DNA of 64,000 nucleotides from Actinomadura_E scrupuli (GTDB taxonomy: Bacteria; Actinomycetota; Actinomycetes; Streptosporangiales; Streptosporangiaceae), in contig NZ_JBPCCU010000004.1 in assembly GCF_050971785.1 (NCBI RefSeq), forward strand, positions 248,001 through 312,000, read 5' to 3'. Positions 32,626 through 40,553 of this stretch are shown in pieces. The position numbers and the translations under genes were made by a program. Every line of letters starts with the position of its first letter. The first letter of the stretch is position 1. Under the pieces are notes generated by a model. The model did not search any database. It was not told the origin of the DNA and saw nothing but the letters and a program-made list of their open reading frames with translations.

Positions 32626-33282
32626 ATGCAGGACGAACAGGTCATCACGGTGCGCGGGGACGAGGAGCTCGTCGCCCGCGCGGGTCACCTCTTCGCCGGT
32701 GCGCGGACGGAGTTCGTGTGCGCCGCCAGGGACCTGAACACCTGGTCCCGGCCGCAGGCCCGGGCGGCCATCAGCGGCCGGATGCGCACGTCGGAGCTGG
32801 TGGTGCGCAAACTGCTCACCCCGGTCGCGCTGGCCGACGAGGCGCAGCGGCTGCACCTGCGCGAGGTGGCCTCGCGCGGCGCCCGCGTACGCATCAGCGG
32901 GTCGGCGCTCCCGCACGAGACGATCATCATCGACCGGCGGGTGATGATCCTGGCCGGGCGTGCGGTGCCCGGTGGCCGTGAGTTCACCGTCACGACGTCG
33001 CCGGCGCTGGTCGGCGGCGTGCACGCCCTGATCGACGCCGCCTGGAAGGCCGCCGAGGAGCTGGAGGGCTACCTCCGCCGCGACGTCCCGCACCTCGGGC
33101 CGGAGGCCCGGTCGATCCTGCGGGCGCTCGGGTCCGGCGAGACCGACGAGACCGCCGCCCGGCGGCTCGGCGTCTCGCTGCGCACCTACCGCCGGCGCGT
33201 CGCGGAGCTCATGACCGCGCTGGAGGCCGAGTCCCGCTTCCAGGCGGGAGTCCGCGCCGGGAGACTCGGCCTCACCGGATGA
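32626..33282 (+). CDS. helix-turn-helix regulator with phospholipase-D-like N-terminal domain
   Basis: A 218-residue protein. The N-terminal 140 residues (ARTEFVCAARDLNTWSR, VRISGSALPHETIIIDRRVMILAG) resemble the ligand/PLD-like domain found in some LuxR- and TrmB-type regulators. The C-terminus (SILRALGSGETDETAARRLGVSLRTYRRRVAELMTALE, about 164-202) is a LuxR-type helix-turn-helix. No receiver domain is present. It probably senses a small molecule and controls the divergent aldo/keto reductase (inference). The ATG at 32626 is chosen where homology starts; the frame is open far upstream across the reductase gene. Confidence 0.75.
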   Translation: MQDEQVITVRGDEELVARAGHLFAGARTEFVCAARDLNTWSRPQARAAISGRMRTSELVVRKLLTPVALADEAQRLHLREVASRGARVRISGSALPHETIIIDRRVMILAGRAVPGGREFTVTTSPALVGGVHALIDAAWKAAEELEGYLRRDVPHLGPEARSILRALGSGETDETAARRLGVSLRTYRRRVAELMTALEAESRFQAGVRAGRLGLTG

Positions 33283-33312
33283 CCGGCCGGGCCGAGCCCC
33301 CCGTGCGGCCGA

Positions 33313-34494
33313 TCAGCCCCGCCCGAGCCAGAGGTCGGGACCGAACACCTCGTAGTGGATGTCCGAGGCGGGCACTCCCCGCCGGAGCAGCTGGGAGCGG
33401 ACGGCGCGCATGAACGGCAGCGGCCCGCAGAGGTAGGCGACCAGCCCGTCCGGCAGGTCGAGCCCGGCCAGGTCGACCTGGCCGATGTTCGGCGCCGGCC
33501 GGCACGAGCAGCCGCACGCCTCCTCGTACCACCGGTGCAGGGTGGCGCCGGGCAGCCCCGCGACCAGATCCCGGAGCTCCTCCCGGTGCGCGTGGTCGGC
33601 CGGGGCCCGGTCGGCGTGGACGACGGTGACCTGGCGGGTGGAGCCGGTGGCCGCGAGGTGGTCGACCATAGACAGGAGGGGAGTGGTGCCGATTCCGGCC
33701 GAGGCGAGCAGCAGCGGGGTGTCACCCGCGAGCAGGGTGAGGTCGCCGAACGGCGCCGAGATCGTCAGCACGTCCCCGGGCCGGACGTTCGCGTGCAGCC
33801 AGTTGGACACCTCGCCGTCCGGGGCGTCACCGTCGCGCACGCGCTTGACGGTGATCCGCAGGTCGCCCCGCTCGGGGGCGCTGGAGAGGCTGTACTGCCG
33901 GATCTGCCGCGCGCCGTCGGGCAGCGGGACCGTGACGCTGACGTACTGGCCGGGTCTGAACGACACGGGGGTGTGCGGCCGCAGGGTCAGGGAGATCGCG
34001 TCCGCGGTCTCGCGCCGCCGTCCGACCACCGTCGCCTGCAGCCGGCCCGGGCCCGAGTCGCGGTAGAGCTCGGTCTCCAGGGCGATCAGTGTGCTCGCCA
34101 TCAGCCAGTAGACCTCGTCCCAGGCCTCCGCCACGTCGGGGGTCACCGCGTCGCCGAGCACCTCGGCGATGGCGGCGAAGAGGTACTTGTGGACCACGTC
34201 GTACTGCTCGACGGTGACACCGAGCGAGGCGTGCTTGTTGGCGATCCTGGCGAGCATCGCGTCCGGCCGGACGCCGGAGGGATCCACCAGCAGGGCGGCG
34301 AAGCCGGCGATCGAGCCGGCCAGCGCGCTGCGCTGCTCGCCGTTGGCCTGGTTGCCCCGGTTGAACAGGTCGCGCAGCAGCTCGGGGTTGTCGGCGAACA
34401 TCGACTCGTAGAAGCGCCCGCTGATCTCCTCGATGGCGCCGCCGATCACGGGAAGGGTGGCGCGGACGGTCACTGCCGACTGCGGGGAGAGCAC
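33313..34494 (-). CDS. hmp: flavohemoglobin nitric oxide dioxygenase
   Basis: A 393-residue flavohemoprotein. The globin domain (about 1-135) has the proximal histidine in RIANKHASLGV. The FAD domain follows (FRPGQYVSVTVPLP, RQYSLSSAP), then the NAD domain (LLLASAGIGTTPLLSMV, VAYLCGPLPFM). It converts NO and O2 to nitrate using NAD(P)H. The start is taken as the GTG at 34494, because GGAGG lies 5 bases upstream and family members begin at LSPQSA. An ATG at 34521 would add nine residues and spoil that ribosome site. A [4Fe-4S] NsrR gene sits directly upstream and probably represses it. Confidence 0.93.
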   Translation of the reverse strand: MLSPQSAVTVRATLPVIGGAIEEISGRFYESMFADNPELLRDLFNRGNQANGEQRSALAGSIAGFAALLVDPSGVRPDAMLARIANKHASLGVTVEQYDVVHKYLFAAIAEVLGDAVTPDVAEAWDEVYWLMASTLIALETELYRDSGPGRLQATVVGRRRETADAISLTLRPHTPVSFRPGQYVSVTVPLPDGARQIRQYSLSSAPERGDLRITVKRVRDGDAPDGEVSNWLHANVRPGDVLTISAPFGDLTLLAGDTPLLLASAGIGTTPLLSMVDHLAATGSTRQVTVVHADRAPADHAHREELRDLVAGLPGATLHRWYEEACGCSCRPAPNIGQVDLAGLDLPDGLVAYLCGPLPFMRAVRSQLLRRGVPASDIHYEVFGPDLWLGRG

Positions 34495-34565
34495 AACATC
34501 CTCCAAATAGGTATGTAGCATTCATATTCAAGGTCGTGCGTCAGGGCCGGCTGCTCGCCGCCGGG

Positions 34566-34994
34566 TCAGCCGAGGCCGAGCAGGACCGGGCCGGTCGGTG
34601 CGGCGACCAGGTCGTCCACCGTGAGCGGGTCCAGCGACGCGTAGAAGGCCTGCTGGGCCTTGCGCAGTGCGCCGCGCAGGCGGCAGGCGGCCCGCAGCGG
34701 GCAGGGCACGCCGCCCTCGCACGCGACGACCTCCGCCTCGCCCTCCAGCTCGCGGACCAGCCAGCCCAACGAAGCCGTACGGCCGAAGCCGGTCAGCTCC
34801 AGGCCGCCACCGCGTCCCCGGCGGGCCTCCACCACCCCGAGGTGCTGGAGCCGGGCGATCGCCTTGGCGGTGTGCGTGTAGGGGATCGCCATCGCTTCGG
34901 CGACCTGCCTGGTGGTGAGGGTCGTCCCGGGTTCGATGACCGCCAGGCGCATGGTGACACGCAGGGCCAGGTCGGTGAACTTCGTCAGTCGCAC
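34566..34994 (-). CDS. nsrR: NsrR nitric-oxide-sensing Rrf2 repressor
   Basis: A 142-residue Rrf2-family regulator with a winged helix (about residues 1-70). Cys92, Cys98 and Cys104 (ACEGGVPCPLRAAC) plus Asp8 (MRLTKFTD) form the ligand set reported for the [4Fe-4S] cluster of Streptomyces coelicolor NsrR. Nitrosylation of the cluster releases DNA. It lies just upstream of, and on the same strand as, the flavohemoglobin gene, its classic target. The start is GTG 34994, only about 10 nt from a putative -10 box, so translation may be almost leaderless. Confidence 0.93.
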   Translation of the reverse strand: MRLTKFTDLALRVTMRLAVIEPGTTLTTRQVAEAMAIPYTHTAKAIARLQHLGVVEARRGRGGGLELTGFGRTASLGWLVRELEGEAEVVACEGGVPCPLRAACRLRGALRKAQQAFYASLDPLTVDDLVAAPTGPVLLGLG

Positions 34995-35003
34995 ATCAGG
35001 GAC

Positions 35004-35032
35004 GGTATCAAAAGTGGACTACTACTTACCAA
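35004..35032 (-). promoter_or_regulatory. putative nsrR promoter
   Basis: On the minus strand TTGGTA (35032-35027) and GATACC (35009-35004) are 17 bp apart and end ten bases before the GTG start. Confidence 0.5.
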
Positions 35033-35096
35033 TTTTGTGTCATGTCCCACACCCGCACCGATCCGGAGAACGGCCTGGTCCGGGGGTTACGGCGGC

Positions 35097-35134
35097 GCGG
35101 CGGACGGCCGGGCGTGGGCCCGGCCGTCCGCCGC
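35097..35134. terminator. 17-bp-stem terminator between nsrR region and threonine aldolase operon
   Basis: Positions 35097-35113 and 35118-35134 are perfect complements with a GTGG loop. It lies 21 bases past the stop of the threonine aldolase gene on the minus strand. No U-tract is present. Confidence 0.7.
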
Positions 35135-35155
35135 CCGGCCGGGCTCAGGCCGGGC

Positions 35156-36205
35156 TCAGGCCGCGATCTCCTCCGCGAGAGCGGCGAGGAAGGCGTCGAC
35201 GTCCTCTTCGGTGGTGTCGAAGGAGCACATCCAGCGCACCTCGCCGGTGTGCTCGTCCCAGGTGTAGAAGCGGAAGCGCTTCTGCAGCCGCTCGGTGACG
35301 TCCTTCGGGATGATGGCGAAGACCGAGTTGGCCTGCGCCGGCCGGGTGACGGTCACCCCCGGGACGGCCCGTGCGCCCTCGTACAGCCGCGCGGCCATCG
35401 CGTTGGAGTGCCGGGCGCTGCGCAGCCACAGGTCGTCCTCCAGCAGCGCGATGAACTGCGCGGACACGAAGCGCATCTTCGAGGCCAGCTGCATGGAGGA
35501 CTTGCGGAGGTACTTCAGGCCGGTGGCCGCCTCCGGGTTGAGCACCACGACCACCTCACCCGCCATCAGGCCGTTCTTGGTGCCGCCGAACGACAGCACG
35601 TCGATGCCCGCGTCCGTGGTGAACGCGCGCAGTGGCACGTCGAGCGCCGCCGCGGCGTTGGCGATCCGGGCGCCGTCCAGATGCACGCGCATGCCCCGCT
35701 CGTGGGCGTGCGCGCAGATCGCGGTGATCTCCTCGACGGTGTAGAGGGTGCCGAGCTCGGTGCTCTGGGTGATCGAGACGAGGTTCGGCTGCGCGCGGTG
35801 CTCGTCACCCCAGCCCCAGGCCTGCCGGTCGATCAGCTCGGGCGTCAGCTTGCCGTCCGGGGTCGGTACCGGCAGCAGCTTGAGGCCCGCGACCTTCTCC
35901 GGCGCGCCGCCCTCGTCCACGTTGATGTGCGCGGTCTCCGCGCAGACCACGGCGGTCCAGCGCCGCGCCATCGACTGCAGCCCGACGACGTTGGCGCCGG
36001 TGCCGTTGAAGACCGGGTACACCTCCGCGCGCTCGCCGAAGTGCCTCCGGAAGACCTCCTGGAGGTGCCCGGTGTAGACGTCGTCGCCGTAGGCCACCTG
36101 GTGGCCTCCGTTGGCCGCGCTCAGCGCGGCGAGGACCTCGGGGTGGACGCCGGCGTAGTTGTCGCTGGCGAATCCGCGCACCGAGGGGTCATGCAATGAG
36201 GTCAA
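35156..36205 (-). CDS. low-specificity L-threonine aldolase-like PLP enzyme
   Basis: A 349-residue fold-type-I PLP enzyme of the threonine aldolase/beta-eliminating lyase family. FASDNYAGVHPEVLAAL begins the chain, THINV-like AETAHINVDEGGAPE follows, VHLDGARIANAAAAL carries the cofactor Asp, and SFGGTKNG near residue 210 holds the PLP lysine. It cleaves L-threonine or allo-threonine to glycine and acetaldehyde, or acts on a related beta-hydroxy amino acid. Its start overlaps the end of the SDR gene by 17 bp, and it is the last of a three-gene operon with SDR and DUF6421. Confidence 0.92.
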   Translation of the reverse strand: MTSLHDPSVRGFASDNYAGVHPEVLAALSAANGGHQVAYGDDVYTGHLQEVFRRHFGERAEVYPVFNGTGANVVGLQSMARRWTAVVCAETAHINVDEGGAPEKVAGLKLLPVPTPDGKLTPELIDRQAWGWGDEHRAQPNLVSITQSTELGTLYTVEEITAICAHAHERGMRVHLDGARIANAAAALDVPLRAFTTDAGIDVLSFGGTKNGLMAGEVVVVLNPEAATGLKYLRKSSMQLASKMRFVSAQFIALLEDDLWLRSARHSNAMAARLYEGARAVPGVTVTRPAQANSVFAIIPKDVTERLQKRFRFYTWDEHTGEVRWMCSFDTTEEDVDAFLAALAEEIAA

Positions 36206-36869
36206 GGCGCTTTCCGTTCAGTTCGGCGGCGGGCCTGTCCCAGAGGCCCGCCATGACGTCGGCCAGCCGGTCGACATGGGTGTAACCGGAGAAGGCGGCG
36301 TTGGGCTTCCGCTCCCGCATCTCATCGGTGAGCAGTGCCTTCACCACCATGATGGTGGCGGCGGAGTCGGTGCCGTCCAGCGCGTCGGCGAGCGCCAGCG
36401 TCCAGGCCTCGCTCGCCGCCTTCGCCGCGGCGTAGGCGGCGGTGCCCTGGCCGGGGTGCTGCGCTCCCGGCTGGGACACGATCGCCACCCGTGCCCGCGG
36501 GCTGTGGCGCAGCGCGTCGTAGAAGGCCAGCGTGGTGTGCTGGAGCGTACGGAGCAGCGTGTCGTGCAGGAACGCCCAGTCGGCCAGGTCGGTGTCGGCG
36601 AAGGTCTTGCCGCCCCGCCATCCGCCGACCAGGTGGATCAGGCCGTCCACCCGGCCGTGCACCTCCATGACCTCGCCGGCCCAGCCCCGGGTGTCGGCGA
36701 AGTCCAGCATGTCGACCAGGGCGGGTGTGACCGAGACGTCGTCCCACTCGTGCGGCAGCCGGTCCGCGGCCACCACGTGAGCGCCGTCGGCGGCCAGCCT
36801 GCGGACCACCGCCTGCCCGGCCGGGCCGCTCGCCCCGGCCACCACGATCACCTTGCCGGTGAGAGTCAC
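36189..36869 (-). CDS. SDR oxidoreductase of the DUF6421 operon
   Basis: A 226-residue short-chain dehydrogenase. The cofactor motif is the variant VVAGASGPAGQAVVRRLA (about residues 9-26), the active-site Ser precedes, and YAAAKAASEAW holds Tyr and Lys. The protein is slightly shorter than the usual 250. The substrate is unknown, though co-transcription with a threonine-aldolase-like enzyme suggests an amino-alcohol or beta-hydroxy acid pathway. It is coupled at both ends: ATGA with the DUF6421 stop at 36866-36869, and a 17-bp overlap with the aldolase. Confidence 0.88.
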   Translation of the reverse strand: MTLTGKVIVVAGASGPAGQAVVRRLAADGAHVVAADRLPHEWDDVSVTPALVDMLDFADTRGWAGEVMEVHGRVDGLIHLVGGWRGGKTFADTDLADWAFLHDTLLRTLQHTTLAFYDALRHSPRARVAIVSQPGAQHPGQGTAAYAAAKAASEAWTLALADALDGTDSAATIMVVKALLTDEMRERKPNAAFSGYTHVDRLADVMAGLWDRPAAELNGKRLDLIA

Positions 36870-38959
36870 GGCTTGATCCCCTTCGTCGATTCGACCACGT
36901 CACCGAGCTTCTTGCTCAGGGCCTCGTAGAACATGCTGAGGGGGAACTCGTCGGGGAGCACGGCGTCCACCCATGCCTTGGGCGGTTCGTTGATCGGCAG
37001 CGCGTCGACCCCCTTGGCCCAGGCCGAGCCCGGATGCGGCTCGACGTACTGCGAGACAAGGCCGTAGGCGGCCAGCCAGTGCGCGAGTTTCGGCCGGTCG
37101 ATGCTGTCGCGGTAGAGCTTCTCGACCGCCTCGCACAGATCGATGACCACGTCGCCGACGCGGTTCCAGTCGAGCGAGAGCCGGTTGTCGGTCCAGCGCA
37201 GCACATCGTGCTTGTGGAGGTACGAGAAGAGCAGCTGGCCACCGAGCCCATCGTAGTTGCGCACCCGGGCCCCGGTGATCGGGAACCGGAAGAGCCGGTC
37301 GAACAGGATGGCGTACTGCACCAGCCGCGCGTGCGGGACGCTGACCTCGGGGTTGCGCTCCAGCCGTACGGCCTCGCGGAACGTCGTGAGGTCGCAGCGC
37401 AGCTCCTCCAGCGCGTACAGCCAGTACGGCATCCGCTGCTTGATCATGAAGGGGTCGAAGGGCAGGTCGCCGTGGCTGTGCGTGCGGTCGTGCACCAGGT
37501 CCCAGAGCACGAAGGTGTCCTGGGCGAGGTCCTGGCTGGCGATCAGCCGGGCCGCGTCCGGCGGCAGCGGCAGGCGCAGCATCTCCGCCGCGGCGGAGCT
37601 CACCCGGCGGAAGCGCGCCGCCTCCCGGTCGCAGAAGATCCCGCCCCAGGTGAACCGCGGCGGAACCTCGCGTACGGCCACGGTCTCGGGGAACAGCACC
37701 GCCGAGTTGGTGTCGTAGCCCGCGGTGAAGTCCTCGAAGGCGATCGGCACGAACATCGGGTTGTCGTAGCGGGTGGCCTCCAGCTCGGCCAGCCAGTCCG
37801 GCCACACCACCTTGCACACGACCGCCTCGATGTTGCGGTTCGGGTTGCCGTTCTGGGTGTACATCGGGAACACCACCAGGTGCTCCAGGCCGTCGACGCG
37901 GTCGAGCTGCGGCTGGAACGCCGTCAGTGCGTCGAGGAAGTCGGGCACGCCCAGCCCGCCGGCCGCCCAGCCGCGCAGATCCGCCGTCACGGCCTCCAGG
38001 TAGTCGCCGTCGTGCGGGAACAGCGGGGCGAGTTCCGTCACGGCGGCGGCGATCCGCTCGACCAGCGCGAGCGCCTGGGGCCTGCCGTCCTCGCCGACCG
38101 AGCCGTCCTTGGCCTGCAGCGGGCGGAGCTCCTCGACGGCCTCCTTGAGATCGGACCAGGCGGGGTGGGTGAGCGCGGGGGAGCGGGGCGCCTCGCCGGT
38201 GTCCCCGGGCTCACCCGCCGCCCAGGTGACGATGTTGGTCCACAGCGCCGCCTGCTGGTAGTCGGCGATGGAGTCGTCCCCGAACAGGTCGGAGTCGGCG
38301 AAGACCACCACGCGGCCCTTGCCCGCCCGTACCGTCACGGCCAGCGGCTCGCCCGCCGGGTCGGCGGTCGGTGACGTGCGCATGAGCACCTGGGCCTCGG
38401 GCGAGGTCGGCCGCAGCACCCCGGCGCGGTAGAAACAGGCGGCCTGGACGCCGGCGAGCAGGTCCTCGCCCGTCCGCCCCGGCTCGGGGCTGCCGAGCAC
38501 CCAGGCGGCCACCCCGTTGTGGGTGTGCCCGGCATCGGTGACCATCGTGTTGACGACCTCGACGCCGAAGCGGCCCAGCAGCTCGCCCAGGTTGTTGCCG
38601 TACTTGTCCTGCTCGCACTCGGCCATGACCACCAGGCCGCCGCCCGCCCGGACGAACTGCTCGATCGCGTCGAGCTCGGCCTCCGCCAGCCGCGGGCTCC
38701 CGGTCCCCGTCGTCCGCTCCCAGCGGTCGTCGGCGGGATGCGCGATCACCAGTACGTCCCGGTCCCGGAGGGCGCCGGCGTCCAGCGGCCCCTCGACATG
38801 CGGTTCGATCACATGGCCATGGCCGCGCAGCAGCTCGGCCGCCTGCACATAGCCGCTGTCGGCGGGGTTGCCCGGATTCATCTCCGTGGCGACCTCACGC
38901 CGGATGCTCCAGGACTCTCGGTGGGACTCATCGAAGAGCACCCGCGCAAAGCCACGCAT
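36866..38959 (-). CDS. DUF6421 family protein (697 aa)
   Basis: A large protein that matches DUF6421. Residues about 1-255 resemble a glutamine-amidotransferase/DUF4350-like sensor domain (VLVIAHPADDRWE, FVRAGGGLVVMAECEQDKYGNN, GKGRVVVFADSDLFGDDSIADYQ). Residues about 270-697 hold the family-specific domain, with NPNRNIEAVVCKVVWPDW and the histidine-rich LVHDRTHSHGDLPFDPFMIK near residue 485, which looks like a metal site. The function is unknown; a metal-dependent enzyme acting with the downstream SDR and PLP enzyme is plausible (inference). GGAG precedes the ATG, and a strong inverted repeat lies 50-85 bases upstream. Confidence 0.8.
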   Translation of the reverse strand: MRGFARVLFDESHRESWSIRREVATEMNPGNPADSGYVQAAELLRGHGHVIEPHVEGPLDAGALRDRDVLVIAHPADDRWERTTGTGSPRLAEAELDAIEQFVRAGGGLVVMAECEQDKYGNNLGELLGRFGVEVVNTMVTDAGHTHNGVAAWVLGSPEPGRTGEDLLAGVQAACFYRAGVLRPTSPEAQVLMRTSPTADPAGEPLAVTVRAGKGRVVVFADSDLFGDDSIADYQQAALWTNIVTWAAGEPGDTGEAPRSPALTHPAWSDLKEAVEELRPLQAKDGSVGEDGRPQALALVERIAAAVTELAPLFPHDGDYLEAVTADLRGWAAGGLGVPDFLDALTAFQPQLDRVDGLEHLVVFPMYTQNGNPNRNIEAVVCKVVWPDWLAELEATRYDNPMFVPIAFEDFTAGYDTNSAVLFPETVAVREVPPRFTWGGIFCDREAARFRRVSSAAAEMLRLPLPPDAARLIASQDLAQDTFVLWDLVHDRTHSHGDLPFDPFMIKQRMPYWLYALEELRCDLTTFREAVRLERNPEVSVPHARLVQYAILFDRLFRFPITGARVRNYDGLGGQLLFSYLHKHDVLRWTDNRLSLDWNRVGDVVIDLCEAVEKLYRDSIDRPKLAHWLAAYGLVSQYVEPHPGSAWAKGVDALPINEPPKAWVDAVLPDEFPLSMFYEALSKKLGDVVESTKGIKP

Positions 38960-39387
38960 GTCACTCCTACGCGCTCAGTGATGCCGGTAAGGGGTCGTCT
39001 GCGCAAGATCTTACGTCAATACCCAGGTTTCGACGTAAGGTCTCCTCTCTTATGGTGATTTGGAAAGATATATGTGTCAGCGGGAGTGAGTCGCCCAGCG
39101 CGGTCCCGCGCCGACCCGGGCGTGTCGCGACCAGGGCATGGAGGGGCGCCGAAGGCGAGTGGGCTGCCGCCAGGGTGCCGGTACGCCGGGAGTCAGGGGG
39201 CTCGTGCGCCGGGAGGCCGGGCGGAGCCGCGAGCTGAGCGCCTCTAGGCGACGACGTGGCGTCGTCCTCGGTCGGTACGGGCCGGAGGGCTGCACGGCCG
39301 GGTGGGGTGAGGGCGTCTCGCGACGGGGCAGGGAGAGAAGAAAGGGGAGAAGACGGGTCGGCAGAGCCGGTAGAGAAGAGGGACGGC
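38960..39387. other. intergenic region upstream of DUF6421 operon
   Basis: About 430 bp without a gene I can support. It holds the DUF6421 leader, an inverted repeat at 39006-39043, then an AT-richer patch (TTATGGTGATTTGGAAAGATA, seen at about 39050-39070). The rest is a purine-rich stretch (about 39310-39395) without coding character. Several reading frames stay open here, but none has a ribosome site with conserved sequence. Confidence 0.6.
39006..39043. promoter_or_regulatory. long inverted repeat operator candidate for the DUF6421 operon
   Basis: AGATCTTACGTC (39006-39017) and GACGTAAGGTCT (39032-39043) match at 11 of 12 positions around a 14-bp spacer, with perfect TTACGTC/GACGTAA cores. 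It overlaps the expected promoter of the DUF6421 gene. Confidence 0.6.
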
Positions 39388-39927
39388 TCAGGAGAGGTCG
39401 AAGGCGGCCCAGACGGCCTTACCGCCGGTGCCGAGTGGGGCCCAGCCCCAGCGGCTGCTGACGGCCTCGACGATGCGCAGGCCCCGGCCGGTCTCGGCGG
39501 ACTCGTCGGGCTGGGTGTGCACCGGGACCTGGTCGCTGGGGTCGGTCACCACCGACAGGAGCCTGCGCTCGTCCCGGACCAGCACCAGCTGCACCGGGTG
39601 CGGGCGCCGCGGCTGGCGGAGACCGCGCAGGCCGTGGCGCAGGGCGTTGGTCACCAGTTCGGAGACCGTCATCTCCGCGTCGTCGAACAGCTCGTGCAGC
39701 TGCCAGTCCGCCAGCGTCGTCCGGGTGAACTCCCGGGCCGTCTTGGGGGCACTGGGGACGGCGCGCAGTACACAGCGGGCCAGCAACGGGCCGCCGGAGG
39801 CCGACTGCAGGCGGCCGGGCCAGTGTCCGGCCGGCCTGGACAACTGGTCGACGGCCGAGAGCCACCAGTGCTCTCGCTGATCGCCGGCCGAGGAGTCGGT
39901 GATGGTGCATGCCCGCTGAAGAATCAT
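39388..39927 (-). CDS. ATP-binding (HATPase/anti-sigma RsbW-like) regulatory protein 1
   Basis: A 179-residue GHKL-type ATPase of the single-domain kind common near XRE/DUF397 genes in actinomycetes. The N box is MTVSELVTNALRHGLRG (about residues 90-106), G1 is GRGLRIVEAVSSRWGW, and G2-like GTGGKAVWAAFDL ends the protein. Homologues act as anti-sigma or partner-switching kinases. The first 55 residues are poorly conserved. The ATG at 39927 is preferred; the frame extends upstream without support. It is divergent from the DUF397 and XRE genes. Confidence 0.85.
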   Translation of the reverse strand: MILQRACTITDSSAGDQREHWWLSAVDQLSRPAGHWPGRLQSASGGPLLARCVLRAVPSAPKTAREFTRTTLADWQLHELFDDAEMTVSELVTNALRHGLRGLRQPRRPHPVQLVLVRDERRLLSVVTDPSDQVPVHTQPDESAETGRGLRIVEAVSSRWGWAPLGTGGKAVWAAFDLS

Positions 39928-39987
39928 GACCAGCCCTGCAGTGTGTCGTGATCGGATCGCGTGTCCGTTATCTTGCTCCTCAACTCG

Positions 39988-40027
39988 TGCAGGTGCAAGA
40001 GCGTCTGCAAGAACGGATGCACGTGCA
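39988..40027. promoter_or_regulatory. phased TGCA array between ATPase and DUF397 genes
   Basis: TGCA occurs at 39988, 39994, 40006, 40018 and 40024. The spacings 6-12-12-6 are symmetrical about the centre copy. It lies in the 150-bp divergent gap and is a candidate binding site for the linked XRE regulator. Confidence 0.5.
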
Positions 40028-40078
40028 TTCGGCATAGAGTGGGGTGCGGGGCGCTTCCGCGGCGTTGAAGGGGACATC

Positions 40079-40327
40079 ATGATCGGGGTCTACAGCGGGA
40101 TGCCGGCCTCCGGCATCCAGGACGTGAGCTGGAGAAAGAGCCGCCGGAGCAATCCGAGCGGAAACTGTGTCGAACTCGCGGAGCTCGACGGCGGGGCCAT
40201 CGCGGTCCGTGACTCCCGGCATCGGTCGGGGCCGGCCCTCATCTACTCCCGGACCGAAATCGCGGTTCTGATCGACCGTGCCCGCACCGGCGGCCTGGAC
40301 CGGCCCGGCCGCGGGGCCACTCGATGA
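40079..40327 (+). CDS. DUF397 protein 1
   Basis: An 82-residue DUF397 protein. The core VSWRKSRRSNPSGNCVELAE (about residues 16-35) and AVRDSRHRSGPALIYSRTEI are typical. DUF397 proteins are small partners of XRE-DUF5753 regulators (Scr2 with Scr1 in S. coelicolor; the AbaA/WhiJ loci). They usually modulate the regulator's DNA binding. The ATG at 40079 follows AAGGGG. The XRE gene follows 226 bp downstream on the same strand. Confidence 0.92.
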   Translation: MIGVYSGMPASGIQDVSWRKSRRSNPSGNCVELAELDGGAIAVRDSRHRSGPALIYSRTEIAVLIDRARTGGLDRPGRGATR

Positions 40328-40334
40328 GATCGAC

Positions 40335-40363
40335 TTCACAGTCTCGGGGATGAGTGGGATACT
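40335..40363 (+). promoter_or_regulatory. putative promoter of XRE regulator 1
   Basis: TTCACA (40335-40340) and GATACT (40358-40363) are 17 bp apart in the 226-bp gap between the DUF397 and XRE genes. This suggests the regulator has its own transcript. Confidence 0.4.
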
Positions 40364-40553
40364 GACGCGTCCGACGTCACTGGAGCCCGCAGGTAGCACG
40401 GCCGCGGGCCCGGATGACCGCGGAGTTCGCACCTGGGAGCAGGTGTCTCCGCGGCTGCAGCGCCGAACGGGCCGGGCGGGCCCGGTCGGCGGGGTGGCGT
40501 CGGCGACGGGCGCCGGAGGTCGGCTGCCTGTGTCGAAGGCGAGGTAGGGGCGG

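Noticed and set aside
39138..39461. Open frames in the purine-rich gap upstream of the first ATPase gene
   Set aside because: They are Arg/Gly-only sequences with no ribosome site or conserved feature; left as non-coding.
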